From contig NZ_CP025572.1 in NCBI RefSeq assembly GCF_018336975.1, positions 2,368,155 through 2,397,061 on the forward strand: DNA of 28,907 nucleotides, written 5' to 3'. The stretch comes from Marinomonas sp. CT5. GTDB taxonomy: Bacteria; Pseudomonadota; Gammaproteobacteria; Pseudomonadales; Marinomonadaceae. This document shows, piece by piece, positions 21,419 through 28,907 of this stretch. The notes under the pieces are model-generated. The model saw only the letters and a program-made list of their open reading frames with translations. It had not been told where the DNA came from and ran no database searches. Every line of letters starts with the position of its first letter. The stretch's first letter is position 1. The translations under genes and the position numbers were made by a program.

Positions 21419-23881
21419 CTATTTGTCGTCTTTCTCTGACTTTTTATCTTTACCAACCTTTGAAGGAGTGGAATCGTCATCGGATTCATCTTCTTCGTCA
21501 TCCTCTTCTTCACCAAGTTTAGAAATCGCTTCAAGACGCTCAATGACTTTTGCAGAAACGGTGCCTTCTGGGTATTCACCCTCTTCATTCACGACGCCCG
21601 GTTCAATACCTGTTAGTAAATGTAAAGCTTCATCAGCTGTTGAAATAGCATAGATATGAAATTGACCCGCTTTAACGGCCTGAATAATCTCATCATTGAG
21701 CATCAGATTGACGGTATTGGATTTCGGTATAATAACACCTTGTGTTCCAGTTAAACCTCGAGCATGACAAACATTAAAGAAGCCTTCAATTTTTTCATTA
21801 ACACCACCAATCGCCTGTATTTCGCCGTATTGGTTTAAAGATCCTGTAATAGCAAGATCTTGACGTAATGGAACTTGCGTTAATGCAGACAACAAACAAC
21901 AAAGCTCTGCGGTCGAAGCGCTGTCTCCGTCGATATAACCATAGCTTTGTTCCATAGCAATAGAGGCAGAAATATCCAATGGAAAACGTTGAGCATACTT
22001 GTTGCCCAAATAACCAGACAGAATCAATACCCCTTTAGAGTGAATGTTTTGACCTAGGTTCGATTCCCTTTCAATATCAATAATGCCTTTGCCACCTGGG
22101 TAAACCGTTGTTGAAATGCGAGCTGGCGCGCCGAAACTGCTATCGCCAATTTGCATAACCGTCAAACCATTGATTTTACCAACAGCATAGCCATCACTCT
22201 CAAGGAGAACAGTCCCTTCTAATATTTCCTCGATAATTTTTTCACTAACACGGCCGGTGCGATGTTTCTTAGCTTTTAAAGCTCTCGAGATATGTTCTGC
22301 GGTGATTTCATTATCTTTCGCCATTTGACGAACAAAATCCGCTTCACCTAATAACTCAAATACATCACCAATTTTTGCTGCCATTTCTCTCTGATGCTCA
22401 GCCAAACGACTGCTGTATTCAACTAGAGCCGCTACGCCATCTCGCGTCACATTGGCATACTCTTCTTTATCAACGCGATCTTTCATTAGGCGTGCAAAAG
22501 ATAACTCAGATTCTTTTGAACGTTTTAATGTGTCATCGAAATCTACTAAAACACGAAACATTTCCTGGAAATCAGGATCAGCATCTTGCAATAAATAATA
22601 AATATCACGGGCACCAATTAGCACTACTTTTACTTGCAAAGGTAAATCTTGTGGTGACAATGTCATTGTGTTCATCAAGCCCATATCGGCATATGGGTGT
22701 TCTATTTTGATGGTTTTACTTTTTAGTGCTCGTTTAAGTGCTTCCCACAAATAATGATCTGTCAGTAGCTTTTCTGCATCCAGAATCAAATAGCCGCCAT
22801 TGGCAGCATGCAAGCTACCAGAACGAATCAAACGGTAGTTTGTAACCAACATCCCCTGATCACTACTGTGTTCAACTTGCCCAAACAAATTACGATACGT
22901 TGGGTGAGGCTCATATACCACTGGTTGACCACCGTTCGGCTCATGAGTAATAGCGATGTTAGGTAAATACAATTCTTCGTAGAATTGACGACGACCAACT
23001 TCGTCACGATTTTCAGACGCTTTATCATCCGCCATTTGATCAATAATGGTTTTGTCTAGGTCTTCTCTTAAGGCTTTAAGATGAGAGACTATATGATCAT
23101 TGTCTTGATACTTTTCGAACAAACCAGCCATCAAGGGATCTAGCGCTTCTTTTACCGTATCCAAATTCAACTGACGAATCTGTTCATAAGTGGCACGCTT
23201 CCATTGTGGCAGCCCCAATAACTCTTCGTTTAACAAGCCTTCTAGAGTAGAAACGCCTTCTTGAAACGCGTCTCGTTCTTCATCCGTTAATGCAGCAAAT
23301 TCATTTTCTTCTAATGCTTTACCTTCTTTCATCGGTGCAAAGCTTACAGATGAGGCATCACGGAACATGGCTACACCAATTTTTCCAGAGACTCTCTCTA
23401 CTTTGTTAATAGCCGCTTCATATTGATCATTGAAAGCTCGATCAATGATGCTTTTTTGTTGCTGGTAGGTTGGATTTTCGAAGGCCGCAGGAAAAGTCGC
23501 CATCAAGCCATCAATCAAGCCACGAATTTCTTTCTCAAATTCTGATGCTTGGCCCGGAGCAAACTCTATCGCCTTAGGACGGTGACTTTCAGTGAAATTA
23601 TTAATATATGCCCACTCATTAGGCGCTGGTCGACGTTTTGCTTCACTACGGAGATAACTCAACACATAGGAAGAACGACCTGTTCCTGAATCGCCCATAG
23701 CAAAAATGTTGTAACCCGGACGCTGCATAGCAACACCAAACTGAATGGCTTCTACAGCACGCTCTTGACCTAAAATACCGCTAAGAGGCTCGATATCATT
23801 TAAGGTTTCGAATGTCAGGTGGTCTGCAGGAACTTTGGCTGAAAGAGCTTGATACGGTAGAGAAGTTACCATGTTGGACAT
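21419..23881 (-). CDS. Lon-family ATP-dependent protease, AsrA/LonB-like
   Basis: An 820-residue protease of the group that includes Pseudomonas AsrA, with an AAA_32-type ATPase region and a C-terminal Lon peptidase domain. The P-loop is GDSGTGRSS (63-71), with Arg where Lys is usual. A long helical insertion (about 110-300) precedes GGYLILDAEKLL (362-373), probably Walker B. The Lon domain spans about 560-765 and holds the Ser654 (DGDSAST) / Lys697 (GGVNEKIEG) dyad; the 43-residue spacing equals E. coli Lon Ser679/Lys722. A very acidic tail (about 790-805) and a Lys/Asp end follow. It should degrade misfolded or specific cytoplasmic proteins. AGGA lies nine bases before the ATG. Confidence 0.9.
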   Translation of the reverse strand: MSNMVTSLPYQALSAKVPADHLTFETLNDIEPLSGILGQERAVEAIQFGVAMQRPGYNIFAMGDSGTGRSSYVLSYLRSEAKRRPAPNEWAYINNFTESHRPKAIEFAPGQASEFEKEIRGLIDGLMATFPAAFENPTYQQQKSIIDRAFNDQYEAAINKVERVSGKIGVAMFRDASSVSFAPMKEGKALEENEFAALTDEERDAFQEGVSTLEGLLNEELLGLPQWKRATYEQIRQLNLDTVKEALDPLMAGLFEKYQDNDHIVSHLKALREDLDKTIIDQMADDKASENRDEVGRRQFYEELYLPNIAITHEPNGGQPVVYEPHPTYRNLFGQVEHSSDQGMLVTNYRLIRSGSLHAANGGYLILDAEKLLTDHYLWEALKRALKSKTIKIEHPYADMGLMNTMTLSPQDLPLQVKVVLIGARDIYYLLQDADPDFQEMFRVLVDFDDTLKRSKESELSFARLMKDRVDKEEYANVTRDGVAALVEYSSRLAEHQREMAAKIGDVFELLGEADFVRQMAKDNEITAEHISRALKAKKHRTGRVSEKIIEEILEGTVLLESDGYAVGKINGLTVMQIGDSSFGAPARISTTVYPGGKGIIDIERESNLGQNIHSKGVLILSGYLGNKYAQRFPLDISASIAMEQSYGYIDGDSASTAELCCLLSALTQVPLRQDLAITGSLNQYGEIQAIGGVNEKIEGFFNVCHARGLTGTQGVIIPKSNTVNLMLNDEIIQAVKAGQFHIYAISTADEALHLLTGIEPGVVNEEGEYPEGTVSAKVIERLEAISKLGEEEDDEEDESDDDSTPSKVGKDKKSEKDDK

Positions 23882-24057
23882 TAATGGATTTCCTTAAGTC
23901 TAACAAGCCAGTCAGAAAATAGGCTTGCGAAAGAAGAAGGCTCTTCTTTCAAATATGTTAAATAAATACAATGTGTTGAGACTAACATTCTGCTTTCAGT
24001 TCGACCATACGGAAGTGCGGATAGCATCGCTTTTTACCTGAAAACAAAGGTTATTCA
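23882..24057. other. 176-base gap between tatD and the Lon-family gene
   Basis: No ORF or RNA gene is seen. The gap holds the 5' leader and presumably the promoter of the Lon-family gene, but no confident -35/-10 or sigma-32 site could be picked. A short hairpin, GAAAGAAG/CTTCTTTC with a 6-base loop (23929-23950), lies in the leader. No clear terminator follows tatD. Confidence 0.5.
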
Positions 24058-24867
24058 TTAAACAGCACTTAGTTGAAGCTGATGTTGAGGATTAGCCCTC
24101 GTAAATACTCGATGAAAGTTTGCGGCAGTGGCTTCAAGTAATGCTTCATAACGAATTCCCTTTAGGTCCGCCACGTACTGAGCCACTTCAGAAACATATT
24201 GCGGCTCGTTTTTCTTACCGCGATATGGCACAGGGGCTAAATAAGGTGCATCGGTTTCTACAAGCAAGGAATCCAACGGCAACTTTCGCACTGTTTCTTT
24301 TAAATCTTGGGCTGTTTTGAAAGTGACAATACCGGAAATAGAAATCAAATAGTTCTCATCCAAAGCCGCCTTTGCCATTTCATAATCTTCTGTGAAACAG
24401 TGCAATACACCCGCCGTGTTGGGGTTGCCGTATTGCTTAATTAAAGACAAAGTATCTGCCTTAGCATTTCTTGTATGAACAATAACGGGTAGCTCTAAAT
24501 CTCCTGCGGCCTTTAGATGATGCATAAAACTCACCTTCTGTGCATCATGAGCTTGCTCTGAAGCTTCATAGAAATAATCTAGGCCAGTTTCACCAATCGC
24601 AATCACTTTAGGATCTGCGCAATACTGACGTAGTAATGATTCATTTGTTACTAAGCCTTCACTTTGCAATGGATGAACACCACAACTAGCATACACACCA
24701 TCACGACGGGTAAAACTTAAAACCCTGTCCATTTTATTAAGATCAACAGAAATAGTAAGTAACTGTCTGACGCCTTTATGGTAAGCCGCATCGATGGCAG
24801 AATGAAGATCGTTGTTGTATGGTGCCAAATCAAGCATATCAAGATGGCAATGGGTATCAATTAACAT
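24058..24867 (-). CDS. tatD: TatD-family metal-dependent DNase (YcfH-type)
   Basis: A 269-residue TIM-barrel hydrolase of the TatD family with the complete metal site: His6 and His8 (DTHCHLD), Glu93 (GETGLDYF), His131 (VHTRNA), His156 (LHCF) and Asp206 (ETDAPYLAP). Family members are Mg-dependent 3'-5' DNases, implicated in DNA repair and degradation. It is the last gene of pabC-mltG-tmk-holB-tatD and begins 7 bases after holB. In E. coli the same neighbours are present (ycfH next to holB); in Pseudomonas pilZ sits between them, but not here. Confidence 0.94.
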   Translation of the reverse strand: MLIDTHCHLDMLDLAPYNNDLHSAIDAAYHKGVRQLLTISVDLNKMDRVLSFTRRDGVYASCGVHPLQSEGLVTNESLLRQYCADPKVIAIGETGLDYFYEASEQAHDAQKVSFMHHLKAAGDLELPVIVHTRNAKADTLSLIKQYGNPNTAGVLHCFTEDYEMAKAALDENYLISISGIVTFKTAQDLKETVRKLPLDSLLVETDAPYLAPVPYRGKKNEPQYVSEVAQYVADLKGIRYEALLEATAANFHRVFTRANPQHQLQLSAV

Positions 24868-24874
24868 AGTGGGT

Positions 24875-25813
24875 TTACCATTGATTCAATTCGTGTGTGA
24901 GTTGCATTATGGGGTTTAAGTTTGTTTTTTGAAGGTCTGACTTAAGGTTTTGTATAGTTTGATAGCGCGTCATCATCGCTTGAATACCAAGACGAACAAT
25001 AAGTCTGTCGTATACATCCTGTAATGCCTCATCTATCGGCGCACCAGTTGAATGACAAATACATTGATGAAGTATCGCGGCTAATCCATTACAGTAATCT
25101 TCCACATTACTATTATCTAAGCCTTTTAAAAACACGTTGACAGAAATTGAACCTTGTAACATCAAACTTAGTTGATCAGGTAAATCTGCGTAGAGCTGTA
25201 TTTTTCCTTGCTGTTGAATCGATCTAAGGCGAAAAGGCTCAGTCGTTAACCAAAATAAGCCACTTAATACTTCCCCCTCAGAGTCTTCTGTTAACCACTG
25301 TTTTACTTGTTCTATGCTAGGTGTTGGCACATTGACTAATAAACAGCGGCTTCTTATTGTTGGCAAAAGACTGGTTGATTGGGAGCTCGTTAAAACAAAA
25401 TATGTGCGATCTGCTGGCTCTTCAAGGGCTTTTAATACTGCGTTTGCCGCATTTATATTCATTGCTTGTGCATGAGTAATCAACACAACTTTATTTTGCC
25501 CAACTTGAGGTTTTTGACTTATCTGTCTTACCAATAAACGTATTTGATCCACTTTAATGCTAGAAGTCTCACCATCTAGCACACGAAAATCAGGGTGTGT
25601 ATCTGCTCGCATTAATTGGCATGAATGGCACACTCCACACGCAGCCGCTTGGTCACTTTCACACATAAGATCTTTGACCATTTCCCTGGCCAATTCTTCC
25701 TGACCGACACCATCGGCACCGGTAATTAATAAAGCGTGCGAAAGAGCCTTAGCCTGTTTAAGAGCTTGTACTTGTTGTAGACAAGGGTGTAGCCAGTGAG
25801 CAATATTTGTCAT
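24875..25813 (-). CDS. holB: DNA polymerase III subunit delta prime
   Basis: A 312-residue clamp-loader subunit that, with delta and tau/gamma, loads the beta sliding clamp at replication forks. The P-loop is degenerate as expected for delta prime (TGADGVGQ at 31-38; Gln in place of Lys). A zinc module is made of Cys51, Cys59, Cys62 and Cys65. THPDFRVLD, LLVRQISQKPQVGQNKVVLI and NAANAVLKALEEPADRTYFVLTSS (the sensor/SRC region, ending RSRC) identify the family. The ATG directly follows the tmk stop codon (TAAATG), so translation is coupled. Confidence 0.96.
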   Translation of the reverse strand: MTNIAHWLHPCLQQVQALKQAKALSHALLITGADGVGQEELAREMVKDLMCESDQAAACGVCHSCQLMRADTHPDFRVLDGETSSIKVDQIRLLVRQISQKPQVGQNKVVLITHAQAMNINAANAVLKALEEPADRTYFVLTSSQSTSLLPTIRSRCLLVNVPTPSIEQVKQWLTEDSEGEVLSGLFWLTTEPFRLRSIQQQGKIQLYADLPDQLSLMLQGSISVNVFLKGLDNSNVEDYCNGLAAILHQCICHSTGAPIDEALQDVYDRLIVRLGIQAMMTRYQTIQNLKSDLQKTNLNPIMQLTHELNQW

Positions 25814-26452
25814 TTAAGCCTCATCAGCCCACGCCTTGTTTAATTGTCTAAGTTGCTCTTCAATCTGTTGCTTAACAGCATCCAAAGGCAAGCTAGCATC
25901 AATTATTTTTACCCGTTGAGAGTCAGCTTTTGCACGATCAAGGAAGCCATCGCGTACTTTTTGATGGAAGCTCAATGACTCTTTATCAAGACGATCTTGA
26001 TGGTTACGCAGAACAACACGCTTTTGCCCTAATTCTACAGGAACATCCAAAAGCAACGTCGCATCCGGTTTGCTATCACTAACAACCCAATCAGCAAGTT
26101 GATCTAACATTGCCAAATCGCCACCACGAGCTTTGCCTTGATAAACATAACTGGAGTCCAGAAAGCGATCACTAATGACCCAAAAACCTTTATCTAAAGC
26201 AGGCTTTATCTTTTCGGCAATATGTTGTGCTCTGGAAGCAAAAACCAGTAATAATTCAGTGACATCATTCACGGCTTCGTCGCGTGGCGTTAAAATAAGT
26301 TGGCGAATCTCTTCTGCAAGAGGAGTTCCACCCGGTTCACGAGTCATGACATAAGGAATATCGTGAAAATCTAGCCATTCCCGAATAAAATGAATAGCTG
26401 TTGTTTTACCGCTCCCTTCCCCACCTTCAAGCGAAATAAATTTACCTCTCAT
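25814..26452 (-). CDS. tmk: Thymidylate kinase
   Basis: A 212-residue kinase that phosphorylates dTMP to dTDP, essential for DNA synthesis. The P-loop GGEGSGKTT lies at 10-18, followed by the DR-containing SDRFLDSSYVYQG and the REPGGTPLAEEIR dTMP-binding segment. Start at ATG 26452 with GAGGA eight bases before; a GTG two codons upstream (26458) would be too near the ribosome site. It lies between mltG (12-base gap) and holB (no gap) in the operon. Confidence 0.96.
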   Translation of the reverse strand: MRGKFISLEGGEGSGKTTAIHFIREWLDFHDIPYVMTREPGGTPLAEEIRQLILTPRDEAVNDVTELLLVFASRAQHIAEKIKPALDKGFWVISDRFLDSSYVYQGKARGGDLAMLDQLADWVVSDSKPDATLLLDVPVELGQKRVVLRNHQDRLDKESLSFHQKVRDGFLDRAKADSQRVKIIDASLPLDAVKQQIEEQLRQLNKAWADEA

Positions 26453-26464
26453 TGTCACTTTCCT

Positions 26465-27496
26465 CTATTTCGTTATTACCGGAGTCGATCGGTAGTCTTC
26501 TCGGCGTTTAAACTGATACTTTCTTACCGCGCGGTTATGTTCTTTTAAAGTATTAGAAAACGCATGGGTACCATCCCCTTTTGCGACAAAATACAAAGCC
26601 TGGGTATCTTCAGGATTGAGAGCAGCCTCTATAGCGCCTCGACCGACATTCGCAATAGGGGTTGGAGGCAAGCCATAAAAACGATATGTGTTATAAGGCG
26701 ATGAATCTTGTAATCCTTTACGGGTTAAATTGCCCTTGAAGGAATCTCCTAGCCCATAAATAACAGTTGGGTCCGTTTGTAAACGCATCCCTTTTTTTAG
26801 GCGACTAATAAATACCTGAGAAATCAGTGGTCGTTCAAAAGCGGCTCCAGTTTCCTTTTCAATAATAGAAGCCATAATTAAAGCCTCATAAGGCGATTTA
26901 TAAGGCAAATCTGGCGCTTTATTTTTCCATAAATCAGTTAAAGTTTGATTTAGCAATGCATGAGCATGCTTAAGAATACTTACATCCGTATCGCCATCAT
27001 GGTAACGGTAGGTATTAGCAAAAAATTGCCCTTCTGGATGCAACACATCAAGCCCTGTTTTTTGCGCTATCTCTTCATTTGACGCATCAAGTAGGGTCAT
27101 AGTGATATTGCCACTGGCTTTCATCGCAAGCAAAAAGTCGCGTGTTGTCTTTCCTTCCAATAACGTAATGGAATAAAAAATAGACTGTCCAGAATCGAAC
27201 AAAGCCATCATATCCAATAAATTCATTTTTGGCTTGATCGCATATTGGCCCACTTTAGGTACCCAGTCTGGGTGAAGCTTTGCTACAACACGAGTTAAAT
27301 ATGGGTTATCAATAAAACCTTTTTTTGTCAGTTCGTATCCTAAGCTATGAGCAGTATCACCAGCATGAACCTCGAATACTTTATCAGCTGTTAAGCCTGT
27401 AGGCACTGTAATGGCGTGGTATAAGTAACCAGCTAAAATAGCTAGCAGTGTAATAGACAAAAAAACAACACGATAGAACCACTTAAATAACCCCAT
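26465..27496 (-). CDS. mltG: Endolytic murein transglycosylase MltG
   Basis: A 343-residue inner-membrane enzyme that cuts nascent peptidoglycan glycan strands and sets their length. One N-terminal membrane helix at about 10-28 is followed by a LysM-like subdomain (EVHAGDTAHSLGYELTKKGFI) and the YceG catalytic domain. The catalytic Glu is Glu213 in ASIIEKETG (E. coli Glu218), with RLQTDPTVIYGLG and NTYRFYGLPPTPIANVGRGAIEAA completing the family pattern. AAGGA precedes the ATG. The start overlaps the last 14 bases of pabC, so the two are coupled. Confidence 0.96.
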   Translation of the reverse strand: MGLFKWFYRVVFLSITLLAILAGYLYHAITVPTGLTADKVFEVHAGDTAHSLGYELTKKGFIDNPYLTRVVAKLHPDWVPKVGQYAIKPKMNLLDMMALFDSGQSIFYSITLLEGKTTRDFLLAMKASGNITMTLLDASNEEIAQKTGLDVLHPEGQFFANTYRYHDGDTDVSILKHAHALLNQTLTDLWKNKAPDLPYKSPYEALIMASIIEKETGAAFERPLISQVFISRLKKGMRLQTDPTVIYGLGDSFKGNLTRKGLQDSSPYNTYRFYGLPPTPIANVGRGAIEAALNPEDTQALYFVAKGDGTHAFSNTLKEHNRAVRKYQFKRREDYRSTPVITK

Positions 27497-28310
27497 GCAT
27501 ATCCTTAGTTTGCATTAAAAATTGTAATTTGCGCGTACAAGTCCCTATGGGAAAAGCTACATTAGCGACACGCGTTACAGGGACAATGCCCATCAAACTG
27601 TTGGTGATAAAGACTTCATCAGCAGACATCAAGTCACTCAATAAATAACGACCTACTTGAACATTATAATGAGATTGACATTCTATAATTTTTCTACGAT
27701 ATGTCCCTTGCACACCTGACAATTCAAGAGAAGGTGTAAACAAAATCCCCTTACGCCACCAAAAAAGATTACTTTGAATACATTCAACCAATTCCTTATT
27801 CGTGTTCAGCATAACCGACTCAAAATCGGGGGCTGATAAATATTGCTTAGCCATAACATTTTCAAGCCGATTTAAATGCTTTAAACCAGCAGAAAAACGG
27901 TTAATGCTAACGGGGACTGGCGAAACTGATAGTGAAACCCCTTTGCTCTGCTGATCTAGATAATTTGGAGCGGGTAGGATACCGATAATAACAGAATGAA
28001 TACAGTGTTCTGGCGGTAAATACCCTCTTCCTCCTTTACCGCGAGTCACAATAATCTTAACAACAGATTCTTCATTAATAAGAGGTAGAGCTTGTGTATG
28101 CAAAAACTCGAAAAGCCTTTGTTTTTGCTCCGGAGAAAATGCCATCCCGAGCTTAGAGAGCCCACGATAAAGGCGTGCAAGATGATAATGAATTTGTACG
28201 AATTGCTTAGGCCGTGTTTTTATGGTTTCGAATACACCATCACCGTAAGCCAAACCACGATCAGCAACGGAAACCGAAGTATCCAACCTGTAATTGACAA
28301 ACCAAGTCAT
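27483..28310 (-). CDS. pabC: Aminodeoxychorismate lyase
   Basis: A 275-residue PLP-dependent fold-type IV enzyme that turns 4-amino-4-deoxychorismate into para-aminobenzoate and pyruvate for folate synthesis. DRGLAYGDGVFETIK (18-31) is the family entry motif. Lys144 in GLKHLNRLENVMA is the Schiff-base lysine (E. coli Lys159), and TNKELVECIQSNLFWW and ELSGVQGTYRRKI fit PabC. A short GAG element precedes the ATG. It is the first gene of pabC-mltG-tmk-holB-tatD; fabF, which often precedes pabC, is replaced by a tRNA array 48 bases upstream. Confidence 0.94.
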   Translation of the reverse strand: MTWFVNYRLDTSVSVADRGLAYGDGVFETIKTRPKQFVQIHYHLARLYRGLSKLGMAFSPEQKQRLFEFLHTQALPLINEESVVKIIVTRGKGGRGYLPPEHCIHSVIIGILPAPNYLDQQSKGVSLSVSPVPVSINRFSAGLKHLNRLENVMAKQYLSAPDFESVMLNTNKELVECIQSNLFWWRKGILFTPSLELSGVQGTYRRKIIECQSHYNVQVGRYLLSDLMSADEVFITNSLMGIVPVTRVANVAFPIGTCTRKLQFLMQTKDMHGVI

Positions 28311-28336
28311 GGCTAAAAACTCAAAAATTAAGGTTA

Positions 28337-28347
28337 GCTATGATAGC
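28337..28347. repeat. Short palindrome between tRNA-Glu and pabC
   Basis: GCTAT and ATAGC around a single G, in the 48-base gap between the 3' end of tRNA-Glu and the pabC start codon. No T-run follows on the minus strand, so it is not a terminator; TATCAT within it (minus strand) could be a -10 box, but no -35 is found at proper distance. Confidence 0.35.
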
Positions 28348-28358
28348 GCAAAAAAGAA

Positions 28359-28434
28359 TGGCGTCCCATAGGGGGTTCGAACCCCTGTTACCGCCGTGAA
28401 AGGGCGGTGTCCTAGGCCTCTAGACGAATGGGAC
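28359..28434 (-). tRNA. tRNA-Glu (anticodon UUC), copy with A6-U67
   Basis: A 76-base cloverleaf with encoded CCA. The 5' acceptor is GTCCCAT and the 3' side ATGGGAC followed by GCCA. The anticodon stem CCGCC/GGCGG encloses CTTTCAC, giving anticodon TTC. It differs from the other two Glu copies by a paired A-U to G-C exchange in the acceptor stem. It is the 3'-most tRNA of the array and lies 48 bases upstream of pabC. Confidence 0.98.
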
Positions 28435-28448
28435 ATATAAAATCGAAA

Positions 28449-28523
28449 TGGAGCGGGAAACGAGGCTCGAACTCGCGACCCCAACCTTGGCAAGGTTGTG
28501 CTCTACCACTGAGCTATTCCCGC
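28449..28523 (-). tRNA. tRNA-Gly (anticodon GCC), copy 1
   Basis: A 75-base cloverleaf with encoded CCA. Acceptor GCGGGAA pairs with TTCCCGC; the anticodon arm CAACC/GGTTG encloses TTGCCAA, giving GCC; the T arm has GTTCGAG. Identical in sequence to the copy at 28821-28895. Confidence 0.98.
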
Positions 28524-28565
28524 AAAGCTAGCCATTCTACTTTTTAAAATAGAGGGCTTGAATAA

Positions 28566-28641
28566 TGGCGTCCCGTAGGGGGTTCGAACCCCTGTTACCG
28601 CCGTGAAAGGGCGGTGTCCTAGGCCTCTAGACGAACGGGAC
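28566..28641 (-). tRNA. tRNA-Glu (anticodon UUC), copy 2
   Basis: A 76-base cloverleaf with encoded CCA; acceptor GTCCCGT pairs with ACGGGAC; anticodon TTC in CTTTCAC. Identical to the copy at 28695-28770. Confidence 0.98.
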
Positions 28642-28694
28642 ATAAAACATCATTACATATCTATATACACACTTTCTTAACGACACTTTGAAAG

Positions 28695-28770
28695 TGGCGT
28701 CCCGTAGGGGGTTCGAACCCCTGTTACCGCCGTGAAAGGGCGGTGTCCTAGGCCTCTAGACGAACGGGAC
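28695..28770 (-). tRNA. tRNA-Glu (anticodon UUC), copy 3
   Basis: A 76-base cloverleaf with encoded CCA, same sequence as the copy at 28566-28641. The 53-base spacer between the two copies is AT-rich and shows no strong terminator. Confidence 0.98.
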
Positions 28771-28820
28771 ACATCTTAGCTTTTATAGTGCTACAACTAT
28801 TTTCCTTTTCTAAAAGGAAA

Positions 28821-28895
28821 TGGAGCGGGAAACGAGGCTCGAACTCGCGACCCCAACCTTGGCAAGGTTGTGCTCTACCACTGAGCTATTCCCGC
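28821..28895 (-). tRNA. tRNA-Gly (anticodon GCC), copy 2
   Basis: A 75-base cloverleaf with encoded CCA, identical to the copy at 28449-28523, including a few flanking bases. It is the first tRNA of the visible array in transcription order; the array promoter should lie to the right, beyond the window end or in the last dozen bases. Confidence 0.98.
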
Positions 28896-28907
28896 ATTCG
28901 ACCACCC

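Noticed and set aside
23929..23950. Hairpin GAAAGAAG/CTTCTTTC as a terminator
   Set aside because: No T-run on either strand and it lies in the 5' leader of the Lon-family gene; left as an unassigned structure.
4373..28310. Folate or shikimate gene cluster because aroC and pabC are both present
   Set aside because: They lie 22 kb apart on opposite strands in unrelated operons; no other pathway genes are linked.
28359..28895. Regularly spaced near-identical direct repeats resembling a CRISPR array
   Set aside because: Each repeat folds into a complete tRNA cloverleaf with anticodon and CCA; the spacing simply reflects a tRNA-Glu/tRNA-Gly cluster.

Overview
The window reads as chromosome of a marine gammaproteobacterium of the Oceanospirillales type, most likely Marinomonas or a close relative. 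This rests on gene content and order (prmB-aroC, a HAD-sppA pair, pabC-mltG-tmk-holB-tatD, AsrA-type Lon protease, ETF-QO next to a DmdC-type acyl-CoA dehydrogenase) and on moderate-to-low GC with AT-rich intergenic DNA. It is an inference, because no rRNA or species marker is present. Almost every base is explained by densely packed genes; no gene-free stretch exceeds about 200 bases.

Layout. 1-298: right end of an IS3-family insertion sequence, cut by the window edge. 311-2460: a MaoC-like hydratase (minus) diverging from a HAD phosphatase and an SppA-type membrane protease (plus), closed by a terminator. 2637-6811: plus-strand KfrA-like coiled-coil DNA-binding protein, prmB, aroC (terminator), then yjjX-yjjG overlapping by ATGA. 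7011-9883: minus-strand diguanylate cyclase and an AraJ-like MFS transporter. 9930-13223: a self-contained copper-efflux operon on the minus strand, with a MerR-type operator/promoter, a MerR regulator, a CopA P1B-ATPase, a 31-residue membrane protein translationally coupled to CopA, and a strong terminator. 13260-18720: minus-strand respiratory and lipid block: ndh, yaiI, ETF:ubiquinone oxidoreductase and acyl-CoA dehydrogenase, followed by an AraC-type regulator (18860-19921). 20047-21384: small proteins (a charged hypothetical, a cytochrome b562, a small exported protein). 21419-23881: Lon-family protease. 24058-28310: the minus-strand housekeeping operon pabC-mltG-tmk-holB-tatD. 28359-28895: five minus-strand tRNA genes (Gly, Glu, Glu, Gly, Glu in transcription order).

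How the parts work together. The acyl-CoA dehydrogenase passes electrons via ETF to ETF-QO and the quinone pool, which Ndh also feeds from NADH. YjjX and YjjG form a nucleotide-pool cleaning pair. The copper operon is autoregulated from a promoter with an over-long spacer, but its regulator carries a ligand set that differs from CueR. There is no CRISPR, prophage or recognisable defence system. The least described items are the 31-aa CopA-coupled peptide, the mismatch between regulator and pump, two small uncharacterised proteins (119 and 102 aa), and several long intergenic inverted repeats without U-tracts.
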